Source: Nelumbo lutea (taxonomy: Eukaryota > Streptophyta > Magnoliopsida > Proteales > Nelumbonaceae). Taken from it: a DNA stretch of 64,000 bases. Under the pieces are notes generated by a model. That model was not told the origin of the DNA and did no database searches. It was given only the letters and a program-made list of their open reading frames with translations. Location: the NCBI GenBank assembly GCA_022828595.1, contig JAKGHH010000002.1, positions 70,032,383 to 70,096,382 of the forward strand, written 5' to 3'. The position numbers and the translations under genes are program-made. This document shows, piece by piece, positions 10,035-21,499 of this stretch (the stretch's first letter is position 1; every line of letters begins with the position of its first letter).

Positions 10035-11444
10035 GGTTTAAATTTTTGATATGATATGCCCGATATAAGGTATACGGTATCGTATCTTTGAAAAACAAAT
10101 ATAGGATATGCATGGAAATCGGGCATCTCATGTTTTTTCATGCATATCGGACCTGTATCAAAACGTATTAGGGGTGTATCAGGGTGTATTGATAACGTAC
10201 TGACAAAAACGATAAGGCCAAAAACTGAAGAAAAGTAAAACGGAAAAACAAGTTTCTTTTCCCTGAAATAAGCTTTCTTTCACTCCCAAATGACCCTAAA
10301 AATCCAAACCTCATTCCTAGAGTACTAGATTTGCAAAAATTTGGAAGAAACAAGTGAATCGTTAATTTTTTTTGAAAATTTCTTAAATTTTGAAAAAAAT
10401 ATGGCTAAAATAGGTAAGGTTTTTTTTTCAAATTTTTATAATATCTTGTGATTTATTTTTTTCTTGAACGTTTAAATTTATGTTGATGTACATTTCTCAC
10501 ATTAAAAATCACATTCTTTTGGTGTTATCAGTAGATTTATGGAAATTTCATGAAGATATTTAGGGAAATATAAATTAACAAAAAAATTGAAAATGTAATT
10601 TTTTTCTATCTATAAAGACTAAATATGTTTTAAATCTATAGATTTATCTATCATATCCATAGAGGAATTGAATTTTCGTCTTTAATATTTTTTTTTATTT
10701 TTTATATTTTTATAATTAAAAAATAAATAATAATTAATTATAATTTATCATTTGATCACAACAATTGAATATATTATAATTCTATTGGTGATATATCATA
10801 TCCACAAACCAATTGAAATTTCTTCTTTAATAATTATTTTTTTATTTTATATTTTAGAATTAAAAATAAATAAATAAATAGTTATACTTTATCATTTGAT
10901 CACAATGATTGAATAAATTATAATTCTATGGATGATCTATCATATCCATGAAGCAATTGAAATTTATTCTTTAATAACTATTTTTTGAATATATTATATA
11001 ATGCTTACTTATTTTTGATAATTTTTGGAATTAAATAATAAATAATTATTAATTGTATTTTCACTTAGAAGTTGTGCCAATGCATGTTTTATGGTTGAAT
11101 AGGAGAGTTGGGTTTTTTCCATCCCATAAAACATTAAAACTTAAGAATTATAATTTATAGATTATAATTAAGCATAGGGTTTTTAATGAAATTATAATTA
11201 ACTATAATATATTTCTTCATAAAACCATTAAAATATATTAATTTAATATATATACACGTCATTGAGGTCTTATATTTAGTATTATTGATGTATTTTATTG
11301 ATTTATTAAAGTATTTATAGTGTTTCCAAGTATAATTATATGTAACTTAGTTTTCTCCGATATACATGTTTATCCAAAGCATATCCCGATACGTCTCTTA
11401 AAATTACCTTCCCAATACACTTAATATTTCTGATACTTTGAACC
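10035..11444. mobile_element. AT-rich element with GGTTYAAA inverted ends
   Basis: The left end reads GGTTTAAATTTTTGATATGA. The right end on the minus strand reads GGTTCAAAGTATCAGAAAT. Inside both ends are variants of GATAC/CGATA motifs. A much shorter relative with the same type of ends lies at 59123-59269, and a relic of the right end lies near 37205-37250. The interior is extremely AT-rich with no coding capacity. Target duplications are not clear. Confidence 0.45.
10651..11000. repeat. Tandem repeat of about 145 bp, two full copies and a partial
   Basis: The phrase TCATATCCAYRRA..AATTGAA recurs at 10651, 10796 and 10940, that is every 144-145 bp. TTTATCATTTGATCACAA and GAAT.ATTATAATTCTAT recur in between. 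Copies differ by substitutions and short A/T indels. The array sits inside the AT-rich element at 10035-11444. Confidence 0.65.
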
Positions 11445-12257
11445 TTGGGCAATAATAATGAATCAAATTTGTAATTACCTTGTAACAAGAAATAAGCAAT
11501 ATTACTTAATCGAATGGGTCTGTAGCCCTTTGCTTCCTCCACCTATCATGATTAAGAATAAAACAAATAATAGTATGTTGATGAAGATGGGTCCTCAAGC
11601 ATCTCTGAATAAAAGCCCCACCACGTGACCACCAATGACATCCACTTGGTTATTAATGCATCCACTTAATTGGTGACATGACTAGCAAAAGATCTGAGCA
11701 GCACATTGGACTACTATCATGCTCATTGTAAATATTTAGCATGAATAAAAGATTGTATGAATGCTAATCTATAATAGTAGATTTGATGGCCATTATATAT
11801 ATATTAAATTTGATTTCTATAACTGGAAGAGATATAGTTCTTATATAATATGTCTTTATGATGGAAATGGGATATTAACTATTAACTAGAGGATTGTAAA
11901 AGAGATAACTTATTCTCCACCACAAAAGCAAAATAATATGTTCCATCTAATAAAGTAGTCATGAAGGTATTTGGCTTAAACAAATCCCTACTAAACCGTG
12001 ATGCTGTTGTATACATTCAGTGATTAACCTATTGTTATTGATTATGATATTAGTTATTTTGATTCTAAATATAATTCAAACATAACAAATGTTAGAAAAT
12101 GGCGGGAATGAAGCCATGAACATTTCAATTTCAAGGCTTCAACCTTTATACAGAAAATGCAGGATTTTTTGAGGCAAGGGACTATAGTTGAAGTATGAAC
12201 AGCATGAGTCATATATACAGTAAATGCGGGATTTCAATTTCCACGTGCGGTATGTTG
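11445..12257. other. Intergenic, no gene recognised
   Basis: AT-rich non-coding sequence between two transposon-derived segments. There is no recognisable protein domain and no clear repeat ends. Confidence 0.5.
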
Positions 12258-12387
12258 CATCAACACGTGTCTCTTAGGCTGTGTTTGATTTCTGCAATTT
12301 TATTTGCATAGTAGAAATGCATGGGAGTGCATATGAAAGAAAAAAAGTACAAATTCTTGTTTAATTTTGTTTTGAGTTTTACTTTAT
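12258..12387. repeat. Left copy of a 130-bp direct repeat holding the 5' half of a MITE
   Basis: About 90% identical by eye to 13401-13533. It contains 19 bp of ordinary flank (CATCAACACG..GTCTCTTA) plus the first 111 bp of the MITE found whole at 13420-13690. It stops abruptly where the GC-rich LTR-like block begins. Confidence 0.7.
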
Positions 12388-12484
12388 GATGAGGGCGGAT
12401 TTGGCCCTCCAGTGAAATTGTGACACCTGACACCTCATGCCAATTAAGTGCAGCCTCTTGACAACTAAACGGCTCGAGCTAGTT

Positions 12485-12618
12485 ATAGGCAGTTCGATAT
12501 AGTTCGTCACAGGCAGCTCACCACAAGCAGCTCGGCATAGCTCGCCACAGGCATCTCGCCATGGGCAGCTCAGCATAACTCGCCACAAGCAGCTCGCCAT
12601 AGGCAGCTCGCCGCTTGT
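12485..12618. repeat. Short tandem repeats, 24+14 bp alternating units (CAGCTCGCCAYAG type)
   Basis: Units of the type GGCAGCTCGCCAYA alternate with a longer CAGCTCGGCATAGCTCGCCACA form, giving a 38-bp higher-order repeat with about three and a half copies. The array lies in the U3 part of the LTR, upstream of its TATA box, where such arrays often vary between copies. Confidence 0.6.
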
Positions 12619-13168
12619 AGGGTAGCTTGCAGAAGAGCAATTCGACATACCGTAGGAAGATCTCCTCCCTCACAACCGTACCTGACAGATCTGGAGACCT
12701 GCACCCACGTTTCTCGCTAGGCGGCACCGTGCCTACCAACCCTGAGAGGTGTCCCTTGTCAGGCAGGGCCGTACCCTGCAACGATTACTTGAGCCCACCA
12801 GCTCAGCCCTGGCAGGAAACGACTGCGACAGAGAATTAGAGGCGGTTGTACCTGACCTGTCAGGACAGGCTATATAAGTACTCCGACCCCCAAAGAAAGG
12901 GGAGAGGAAAAAGGGAGGTAACCCCTACTCTTTAGCTCTCTCATTTTCTCTAATATCATCTTCAAGCTCTCTACTATCAGAGTGTTAACTTAGCCATCGA
13001 AGTGGTCCCGCCGGGTAAATACCCCCAGGTCCTCTGATTCAGCTCTCCAGGTTCCTCAGCTTCCGCCGTCTACAAAGAGGGGAAGATCATCTCATGCAAA
13101 GGGCAGTCGGGTTACACTCCACCAAGGAGCTCGCCACTAAGGTAGTGCACCCAACAGCTCATCAAAGT

Positions 13169-13278
13169 GGCTCACTACCAGGGAGTTTGCCATCAAGTAG
13201 CTCACCACCTAGGAGCTCGTCACCAAGTAGCTCACCACTAGGGAGTTCGCCACCAAGTAGCTCACCACCAGGCAACTC
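13169..13278. repeat. 30-bp tandem repeat, about four units
   Basis: Units start at 13169, 13199, 13229 and 13259 and read AGCTCACCACC..GGGAG followed by TCGCCACCAAGT, with point differences. A 30-bp period keeps the reading frame, so it translates as a Ser/Pro-rich repeat (SSPPSSSP). That is a consequence of the repeat, not evidence of a protein. Confidence 0.7.
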
Positions 13279-13419
13279 CATCATCCTCTGAGTCACAGGC
13301 CACCTAGGAGCAGGTCAAAGGTTGAGGTACTTAGCCAAAAAATTAGTACGTTACAAAAAATTGGTACGTGACCAAAAACTGACCAGAAACGGTTACATCA
13401 CATCAACACGAGTCTCTTA

Positions 13420-13690
13420 GGCTGTGTTTGATTTATGTGCAATTTTATTTCCACTAATAGAAATGCATGGGAGTGCATATGAAAGAAAAAAAGGTACAAA
13501 TTCTCGTTTAATTTTGTTTTGGTTTTACTTTATTCTGATTTTGTGTCTTAATTTACTTCTTTTATACAGCAATCAAACAAAATAAGATAAAATTTAAAAC
13601 AAAAAAAAGGTCAAAATTTACACTCAATTCATTTGCACTCTATAGTTTTGCATCAGAGTAAATATATTTGCATTGCAACCAAGCACAGCA
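13420..13690. mobile_element. Tourist/Harbinger-like MITE, 271 bp
   Basis: Left end GGCTGTGTTTGATT; right end on the minus strand TGCTGTGCTTGGTTGCA. The element is flanked by TTA on both sides (13417-13419 and 13691-13693), the target duplication of PIF/Harbinger elements. The interior is AT-rich and non-coding. The first 111 bp also occur at 12277-12387. Confidence 0.7.
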
Positions 13691-16099
13691 TTAGTTCTCT
13701 ATGTATGCAAATAAATAAAATAATGCATGAAAAGAGTACATTAGGCACAATATATAGGGCATAATGATGACAACATGCATGGCCACTGCTTAAGCATGTG
13801 AACCCCACAAGGCCACAATGTCAACTCAGTTTAGGTAAGACAAGGGCACAAGAGAAGGGATAAGACACTAAAGCCTTTGAGTTGGCAACAAATATCGTTG
13901 AGTGCTTAGAGTGAGGTTTGATTTGTAACCTATATGGTGATCTTAAACCCAAACCCACTTAGATATTTGAGATTAGTGACCCATTTGTTTAAACCCTTTA
14001 TCTATCAACTGGTTAATGGAAGGAAGCTTCCGAGCCCATGCAATATTCTGCATTTATCTGAATCATATTAAATGGGTTATCATTCTCACTTTGGAGCAAC
14101 AGTAGCTTATAGTTCCGACTTGGAGATTTATTTTATTAAAGAGTCCACGTCAAGACCTAATTTAATTATCACTTCCCCCATTTCCTCTTATCCCTCACAA
14201 ATTAAAATCTTCTAGCTACCTTAGATTGTTTAGCCTTGGTTTGTTGAGTATAATGTATCTTCACTTTTCAATTTCTATAGTTTAATAGAAATTAGATGAC
14301 AGTAGAACAGTTCAGCAGCTTTCTAACATGTTCTCAGTTTTGTAACTACAACCAGCATTCACAATTATAGTACACGAGACAAGACAAAGAGAAGAACAAT
14401 TTGCCAAGCCATTCCGTTGTGTTTGCCATGTTAATACTCTCTCTCTCTCTCCTTTTGACAAAGACTCCTGAAAATTCTAAGATGTAATATATTTGCCGAA
14501 CGTGCGGACATAGGGATATTCTAATGATCCCACTGCACTTTCCTTCTTATTTTATTACTTGGAGAATATAATTTTCTTTTCTATTAAAAATGAAACAAAG
14601 TTAGAGTGGGGTTTTTGGGTGGAGGAGGCATGATTAGATGTAACCTAATGCTTTGTGTTCTATTAATTAAAATATAAGCAAAATAGTGCCTATGTGTTTC
14701 ACTTTAAATACCAACTTACTTACTTTGAAGGGAGGAAAGAAAAGAAAATGACTAAATGAGTAAAAAGATGAATGGGAGGTGCGGATTTAGGAACTAAAAT
14801 TAAATTCAAGAGAATCTAAACTAAAGCAAAATGAAGTGCTTGATGAAGCTCGACTAAGGTGAAAGGCCAGCACGTGCCGATTTTCTTTTGGGTTGCGGAT
14901 CTTTAGCCTATATCTCATCAAAGTATTGATGTATTTTGGGCTCTATAGATATATATATATATATATCAAAGTATTTGATTGTCTTTTTTAAGCCTCAATT
15001 GTAATATAAGGATTAAAATTTTGTCACGTATCAAGGCGTATTAGCTGATAGGGAGAAGCCCATATCATTTAGTATTTGGGGGTTCGACCTATTTCAGAGG
15101 ATAGGCGGGCCTTAAATCGACCACAAGAAAAAATATATAAAAATAAAATAAAATAAAATAAAAGGTGAGCTTTGATACAGGTGAATATATTCTACCCAGT
15201 GTATGTATGAGACTGTATAGATATTTTGAACCTTGTTGGGATGTATTTATTTACATTATATCATCACATAATAAATTAAATATATATGTATATAAGTGGG
15301 TTCCTGAGATTCCAGACAGTGATGTTATGATAATTGGCCATAGTTATAAAATTATAGTTTTATTCTTTCTTGTACTTGTCAGTACCTTGCTTGGTAATTA
15401 TGATTCTATGAGTAGTTGATCACATGTGGAATCACTTAAACACTAGAAGCTAGGCCTACTAAAACCAGTGCTTTTTATGGAGGTTTGTGATAGTCTATGT
15501 CGCGCGCCCAACTACTTTGACATATAAGGCTCTCTTTATTTATGCTTTTAAAGGGGTAATATGAACTTCTTTAATTTCTTGATAAGAAATGGAGACCCAA
15601 ACCCAAAAGAGTGGGGATGTTGTAGTCAGAGGTAGAGAGAGATTCCATGATGATAAGAGTTGTAGTGGATAAGGTGATATACGATTCCACAAAGCTTAGA
15701 AAGATCTTCTCATTCCATCTACTCTTGGAAAGGATCAAAATGCTGGGCAATCCTTCTTCTTTCACAGTTTCACCCACTTGTGCAGTAATTCGAGAGTGGG
15801 AAACAACTCAAACCCCACCTCCAAAACACTACTTCCTTTCTGGTTTCTCCTTTTTGCATGTTAATTTCTAGGTGGTAAGTGTGAGTATCTTAGCCCATTG
15901 GTTGTGTTGGAATACCATGTATTCATGCTTTCATAAGTAAAATATTCTCTATTGCTACTGTGAAAGCCGTACTATTACCATGTGATCATCATCAACCAGC
16001 ACTATCCAAACAGAGGTGAAGCTTGGGTTGAGAGATCGGTTTTAACTTTGAACCCAGTTGACTTTAGGTCAGTATGATGGTTTTAACTTTGAACCAATT

Positions 16100-16124
16100 A
16101 TATTATATATATATATATATATAG

Positions 16125-16156
<32 letters not shown>

Positions 16157-16157
16157 G
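16100..16157. repeat. Compound microsatellite (TA)n-(GATA)n-(GA)n
   Basis: A run of TA dinucleotides passes into about seven GATA tetranucleotides and then GA dinucleotides. This is non-coding and likely polymorphic in length. Confidence 0.9.
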
Positions 16158-18168
16158 TTGGTAAGTATTGCTTGGAGGAATGAGTATGGCAAAGAAATTT
16201 ACCTGGCCGAGAATATTACATGCCTACACATGCTGTCCTCGTCACCATATCTTCATGAAATTAAGGATCAACTTGACAGGTGGGCAGATGTGCCTTAGAC
16301 ACATGACCACAAATTAAAGGTAAAAGAAAGAAGTTTGGGCAAGGCAATAATAGTGAATGAGTCTTGGCAGCATGGAGCTAAAGTGGTTAAAGGTACTGAG
16401 CCAATAGGAAGCTATATATAGGCTCTTTGTCAGATGTATTAATCGGATGGAATAGTTCCATCTATGGCTAGGGGAGACAATATGATCAAGAAATATATTA
16501 AATTTTCCTTCTTAATGGAGCCAGTCCAGAACGTTCATCAGGAGAACTCCATCTCTTCACTGTCATCATTCATCAAAGTCTCAAATGTTTTTAGTTGGAA
16601 AATGAAACTCCATAAATAATGGTTTTGGGAGGGGAAAACAAAGGAGCCCTCTATGATTTTTTTGATTGTCTAGTGTATTAATTGTTTTCACAGAAACATT
16701 GACCATGAGAAGGCTGACATCAGTGGTGCTACTCGAGTTTTCCATTCTTCAGTACTGGAAATGGTCTCGAGTTTTAATTGAGGCGAATGAAATTGATTTT
16801 AGACAAACCAAAGCCACATGGAACCAAGCAGAAGATTTGTTTATAGCCATATTTAATCTTCTGAATACTGATCAGTTCTCAGTATTGGTCTTGGATTGAT
16901 TGCCAACTCAATCCAACCTACCCAAGTTGTTCTCAATGTATATATAGATACTATCCCAGGTCTCGACTGTTCACAGATATTAGCAACTGATGAAAAAATT
17001 TGTAAGTTTTTTTATTGTTTTGGTCGGAAAGTGTGGGTAGCGATCAGTGGTGAGGTGGTGTATAGTCAGAACAGGCTCTGCACTCAGGTGTTCTGCATGA
17101 ATCATTCTTTTCTTTATGCTCTCCAATTGAATGGTGAACTTTGGGCTCTGGCCATCCCAACATTTTGGTTTACAATTGAACATCTGTGGTAGATGGCATG
17201 TGCAGACATACTGCATTCACGAAAGATATAGCCCTTTTTGTACATCAAAGTAATTAATTTCTCTTGATGACAACAGCATTTGTATAATAACCTTATAATA
17301 TATATATTTAGTTAGTTTTCTAGTCTGGTCATCATTTAGTAAAGAACTCTACACCCAGAAACCTTCCGTCTGGCATATAAGTTCAAGGGATTGAATAGTT
17401 TGTCAATTTGTTTTTCATGGATTAGAGAGAGCAATTCATTGTTTGCCAAGATTTACACATCTATAGTCTATATCTGTTGGGAATGGAGAAAACACTATAA
17501 TAGAAAGGCAAAGAAAAAGAGAAAGAGGGAGAACATCAGATTTACATGATTGAGCCAAATTACCTACGTTGAGGCAGCACTTTAGAGTTTTTTCTTCACT
17601 ATAAAGAAAATTCAATATCATGACCTTACTAGAATCTCACTCAACACTCACTGTTCAGAACTCACCCTGCCACTTTTATATTAAAAAAAAAAACAAACTG
17701 AGGTTTCAACCTACCGCCTACTAACGGACAATTCGGTGGGATGCCACCACAATAACATCAACACTATCAGTAAGTTGCAGACTTATTAAATAGACTAGAG
17801 CACCCGGCTAATTGGAGTTTGGCCGGCTATATTATTCAGAGGTTTGTGATTACTAATACAATAGAATATATAGCCTCTTTTTTTTTATGAAAATTCTCTT
17901 AAGTGGGCTTGTACTGAACCTCACTAAGTGCTAGTTCACAGGGGCAGCAGCTCAAACCCACAAGGGTTGACCGCTTTAACAACAGCCCACTTGCGAATTG
18001 CGATGCTTTATTGCTGCTTCTGTAATAAAATATCAAATAGTAAAACAGACCCACCATACGAATTCACTAGAAGAAATGGGATAACCATCAAAATTCTTTA
18101 ATGTTAAAGGTTGATCGTAGATAGATATATCTTCATGCCGACACCTACTGAAGATGCATGATAGCATG

Positions 18169-18190
18169 GCATGATGATGCATCATCATGC
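18169..18190. repeat. Perfect 22-bp palindrome
   Basis: The 11-bp arm GCATGATGATG is followed at once by its exact reverse complement. It lies about 530 bp past the ALMT stop codon and includes CATGATG/ATGCATC steps similar to RY (CATGCA) elements. No function is known. Confidence 0.8.
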
Positions 18191-18456
18191 AGCTTCCTTG
18201 GAGCTGTATATATAGGAAATTTAAACCCTCTAATGAGTGGGGGCGTGGGGCTTCCTGTGAATATATAGTGATGCCCATAAGCTTGGGTATGAACCATCAA
18301 TGAACTTTATATATATATATATATATTTCTGGGCGATTATGGAGAGGAGATAATGAATGGTGCTCGTTTATGTAAAGCATACATCATCATTTCTGTACTC
18401 CATGGAATACCAATTTTTGAGTCCTATGGCTTTAATTCCTTGAACCCAATTTAATC

Positions 18457-18487
<31 letters not shown>

Positions 18488-18715
18488 AAGCTTAAAATGT
18501 AAAAGGAAATAGAAGGAAAAAAAAGAAGAAAAAAGAAAGGAAACAAACAAGTAATGACTAAATAGGTCCAAAGAACACTTATTTGTGACAGAAGCAAGAG
18601 GGCAGAGGAAAAATGATCCGCTGACTATCCCGAGGCTCATTAAGCTCACATTACTCAACATTTACTAATACAAGTTGAGCGTTTTGTATTGTTTATGTGT
18701 TTTAATCACATATAT

Positions 18716-21246
18716 TTACACGTCTATATGTTTGCCATTCACTGGTGCCTGAGGATTCGCACCTTCTGGCAAAGCTTCCATTGACCCAGATACTGTAACT
18801 ACAACTTCAGGGCTGTCAGTTTCAGCAAGCGGGTTTATGGTTCCTCGGTGAAGTAGTTGTGATTTCTCCGGCGTTACTGTGGGTTCCACAGTCTTAAAAT
18901 GTGCTAACTTGGCAAGCTCATGAACAGATTCTGCAATTTTCTCAGTGCAGACAACAATATCGATTAGTAATGAAGCCACTGTTGCAGCAGGTATGACTCC
19001 CAAGAGGTCTGAATTCTCCAGAAGTGCAGTTTTCAGTGTGGTCTTGAGGTCCATGGCAGCATTTTTGCAGTTCTCTACATGGGGATCCGCCAAGCTTGGG
19101 CCTGTCATTGTTTTGATAGATTCTGATAACTCCTTCAAAGCCTTTCCTGATTCCAAGCTCATAGTTATGCACTCATCTTGAATTTTCCTCTGGAATTCTG
19201 GTGGGATCTGTAAGAGTTTTACAAGTTAGAGAAGGAAAAAAAAATTAAGAGTATTTGCAGGAACCCTTTTAAAGGAAGTATCTTTTCTGGCATAAAATAT
19301 AGATATTCTCTGCAGATTATAGATCTAAACCTCAGATAGTTGCATTTCACGTGAAAACAGAATTTCCAGAAAGCTAGTAGCAACAGTACAAGCAAAAGCG
19401 GTAGTAGTGGTGGTAATAATAATACTAATTTATTCTTCTAGTTGTCTGTGCCAAAGATTATTTTGATGAGTGAAGGATCTGAGAGTAGTACTTGGATGTC
19501 AGAGTTTATGTAGCCATTAAGAGCTTCGAGTAGATAGGCACATTGACGAATCAGCGCTGCAAGCTTCAGGTATTGTTTCCATGGGTGACGGAACCTGAAA
19601 CGCCCGTGGCCAGGCTCCCATCTCGCAAAGTTGGCCTACAAAATTAACATAATTCCATCAGTAACAATAACATAAAGCTAAAATACCACTGAATTATGCA
19701 ACCATACGAGCAGTATAACCAAATGAAGGATGGCAGTCTGCTAATATTCATGGAAAGATCCACATCCCCAAGTAATTAAAGAAAGAAAGAAAGAAGAAGG
19801 AAGGTGGAAGCTATGGTGGAAGGTCCATGCAAATGGTGGAAACTAGTGGTGAACGTGCAGTTGTCGTAACCCTTGCATACAATTTTATATGAAGTATGAC
19901 GAGGAGAGAGAGAGAGAGAGAGAGAGATTCTCCTCACCAAGGAGTCCTCTGTGGTCTTTGAAGTAAGAATACTTTTATACTTTTGAAGAGATGACTTGTC
20001 ACTTTTAGAGACCACAGCAGCCTCTCCATCCTCTGGATTTCTAAAGTATTCGGCTAATGGCTTGCCACTTTTAGACACCACAACAATCTCCCCATCCTCT
20101 AAATCTTTGAAGTATTCACCCCCGAATCCTGAAAAAAAGTTCTCTTCTTAAGTCTGAAAGCCCACATAAAAGAAATACAAGAAGCAATATGTAGTAGTAA
20201 TTTGGTGGTTTATTCTCCTGTTTTATTTATTTATTCTCAATGTTTAATTCTACAGAACTTAGTGATAATGCACCTTCTAAGAAGCAGGCGAGCTTTTCCA
20301 GGTTTTGAGCAACCAGATTGTGAAGATCTTCACCGGCCCAAACTGGCATAATACAAATGGATATGATCACACAGGTTAGGCCTCCAATGACAATAGTTGA
20401 CAATCTCTGGTGAGCCAGCTCTATGATCTCGTCAACCCTATAACCAGACACAGCTACCAAGCTGAATGTCAATATAAATATCACCACCCCATAGTCGTAT
20501 CTTTGCTTGACTCCAGGAATGAATCGTGAGAATGTTGACGCTGCAGCTGCAACACATTCGATCAATTTGAATTAATAAGCTTCATTCTATACATGAACAA
20601 TGATCCATGTGCTTGAAGCAACTTCAATGGAAGTGGGTCATCATCACTTTGTTCCATCTTTAGAGAAACTTACCTAGAAGAAAAACCGAGAGCCCAAGGA
20701 CTATAGGTTCTCCCTTGTCTCCACAGAGATTTGACAAGTAATGAGCTCCAACTCCTAAGGCACCAGCTAGAAATGTTGCAAATCCTCTATTTAGACCTTT
20801 GCTCAAGGTTGCACCTGTACATATATAGTTCAAACCTCATTACTTTTAGTTGTAAAAGTCTCTCCTAAAATCAATATGTAAGCAAAGGAAGGAATGATAA
20901 ATCCCCAGAAAATTGTGGTGAGTGCTGGGGACTAATTGAAGCTTATGGATTTCAACTTACCAACAGAGAATTCAAAGACAACGACCACTGTTAATACAGC
21001 CCACATCCCTGAGATTCCAAAGCCATCGTAAAAAGGCTTATAGTAGTAAATAAGTGAAACCACGGAGAGAGCTAGCCCAACCTTGAGAGCGTGGACAATC
21101 CTCCTTGGATCATCCTGCCCAACTTTCCTTATGTTCTTTGCCACCTCAATTACTTTGGCCTTAGATTTCTCAGGCAAGGCCTTAAGCCACGACCACCCAC
21201 GAACAAGGAGCCCAGGCTTCTTGTCACTGGCTGATTCAATCTCCAT
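18716..21246 (-). CDS. ALMT: Aluminium-activated malate transporter (ALMT10-like anion channel), six exons, 508 aa
   Basis: Exons, 5' to 3' on the minus strand: 21246-20961, 20814-20674, 20546-20274, 20128-19938, 19635-19492 and 19207-18716, all joined at GT-AG sites with matching phases (1527 bp with stop). Residues 1-55 are a polar N-terminus with [19 protein letters not shown]. Hydrophobic segments follow to about residue 222, including [49 protein letters not shown] and LSTIVIGGL. Then come [12 protein letters not shown] and the family signature [20 protein letters not shown] at about residues 300-319. The rest is the cytosolic C-terminus. Family members form anion channels for malate or other anions at the plasma membrane or tonoplast; substrate and membrane here are unknown. 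The order and wording resemble Arabidopsis ALMT10 most. The oddity is a 22-residue tandem duplication at residues 238-281. The ATG at 21246 fits the family start, and a TATA box lies 240 bp upstream. Confidence 0.93.
19903..19928. repeat. GA microsatellite inside ALMT intron 4
   Basis: About twelve GA repeats lie just inside the donor of intron 4 (donor at 19937). On the coding strand this is a CT-rich tract starting 9-10 nt after the splice site. Confidence 0.8.
19986..20117 (-). repeat. Internal 66-bp tandem duplication in ALMT exon 4
   Basis: Copy 1 (20117-20052) encodes [19 protein letters not shown] plus three residues. Copy 2 (20051-19986) encodes [19 protein letters not shown] plus three. 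DNA identity is 49 of 66 by eye. The ALMT sequences I remember have one such EYF...block between the last membrane segment and the WEP signature. Confidence 0.75.
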
Positions 21247-21484
21247 GCTTGGTTAATGAACCAGATCTAAAAATGGATGTGGGGTGGTGAAGGCAGTAGT
21301 CCAGAAGGAAAAAGAAAAGAGCTTCAATTCGGTTCTTAATTGGCTGCTGGGCTTCCTTTGTATGTAGTCTAGACTAGAGAGAGAGAAATGGAGACAAAGC
21401 GAAGTTACCAGACAGAGAAGGATGGAACTTGGAAGCCAGAAATGCTTGGCAAGAACATGACTTTGGAGGGACTCTCACCACCTG

Positions 21485-21492
21485 TATTTATA
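21485..21492 (-). promoter_or_regulatory. TATA box of the ALMT gene
   Basis: TATAAATA on the minus strand, about 240 bp before the ATG. It implies transcription starting near 21455 and a leader of about 200 nt. Spacing and context fit a plant core promoter. No transcript data are available here. Confidence 0.5.
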
Positions 21493-21499
21493 AGAAGAA

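Larger units (their letters stand above)
12387..13400 (+). mobile_element. Solo LTR of a gypsy-type retrotransposon
   Basis: A GC-richer block in AT-rich surroundings starts TGATGAGGGCGGATTTGGCC and ends TTACATCA, so the ends are TGATG/CATCA. A TATA box (GGCTATATAAGTACTCCGAC, about 12868-12887) is followed by a purine-rich leader and TTAACTTAGCCATCG..GTG, a phrase usual near the R/U5 part of plant gypsy LTRs. It carries two arrays of short tandem repeats. No gag or pol is present. A 5-bp target duplication is absent; the block is flanked instead by a 130-bp direct repeat. A related LTR lies at 48466-49405. Confidence 0.55.
13691..18715. other. Long intergenic region, no gene recognised
   Basis: Five kb without a recognisable gene. 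Simple repeats are a TA tract (about 14946-14967), an (AAAAT)n tract at about 15130-15160, a compound TA/GATA/GA tract (16100-16157), an AT tract (18308-18326) and a GA tract (18456-18483). Short open frames around 15.2, 15.6 and 16.7-17.2 kb have no domain and no supporting splice pattern. The last kilobase lies downstream of the ALMT gene and may include its 3' UTR. Confidence 0.5.

Noticed and set aside
12379..13291. Several open frames of 65-89 codons, including a Ser/Pro-rich one
   Set aside because: They fall in a solo LTR with 38-bp and 30-bp tandem repeats. The amino-acid repeats mirror the DNA repeats.
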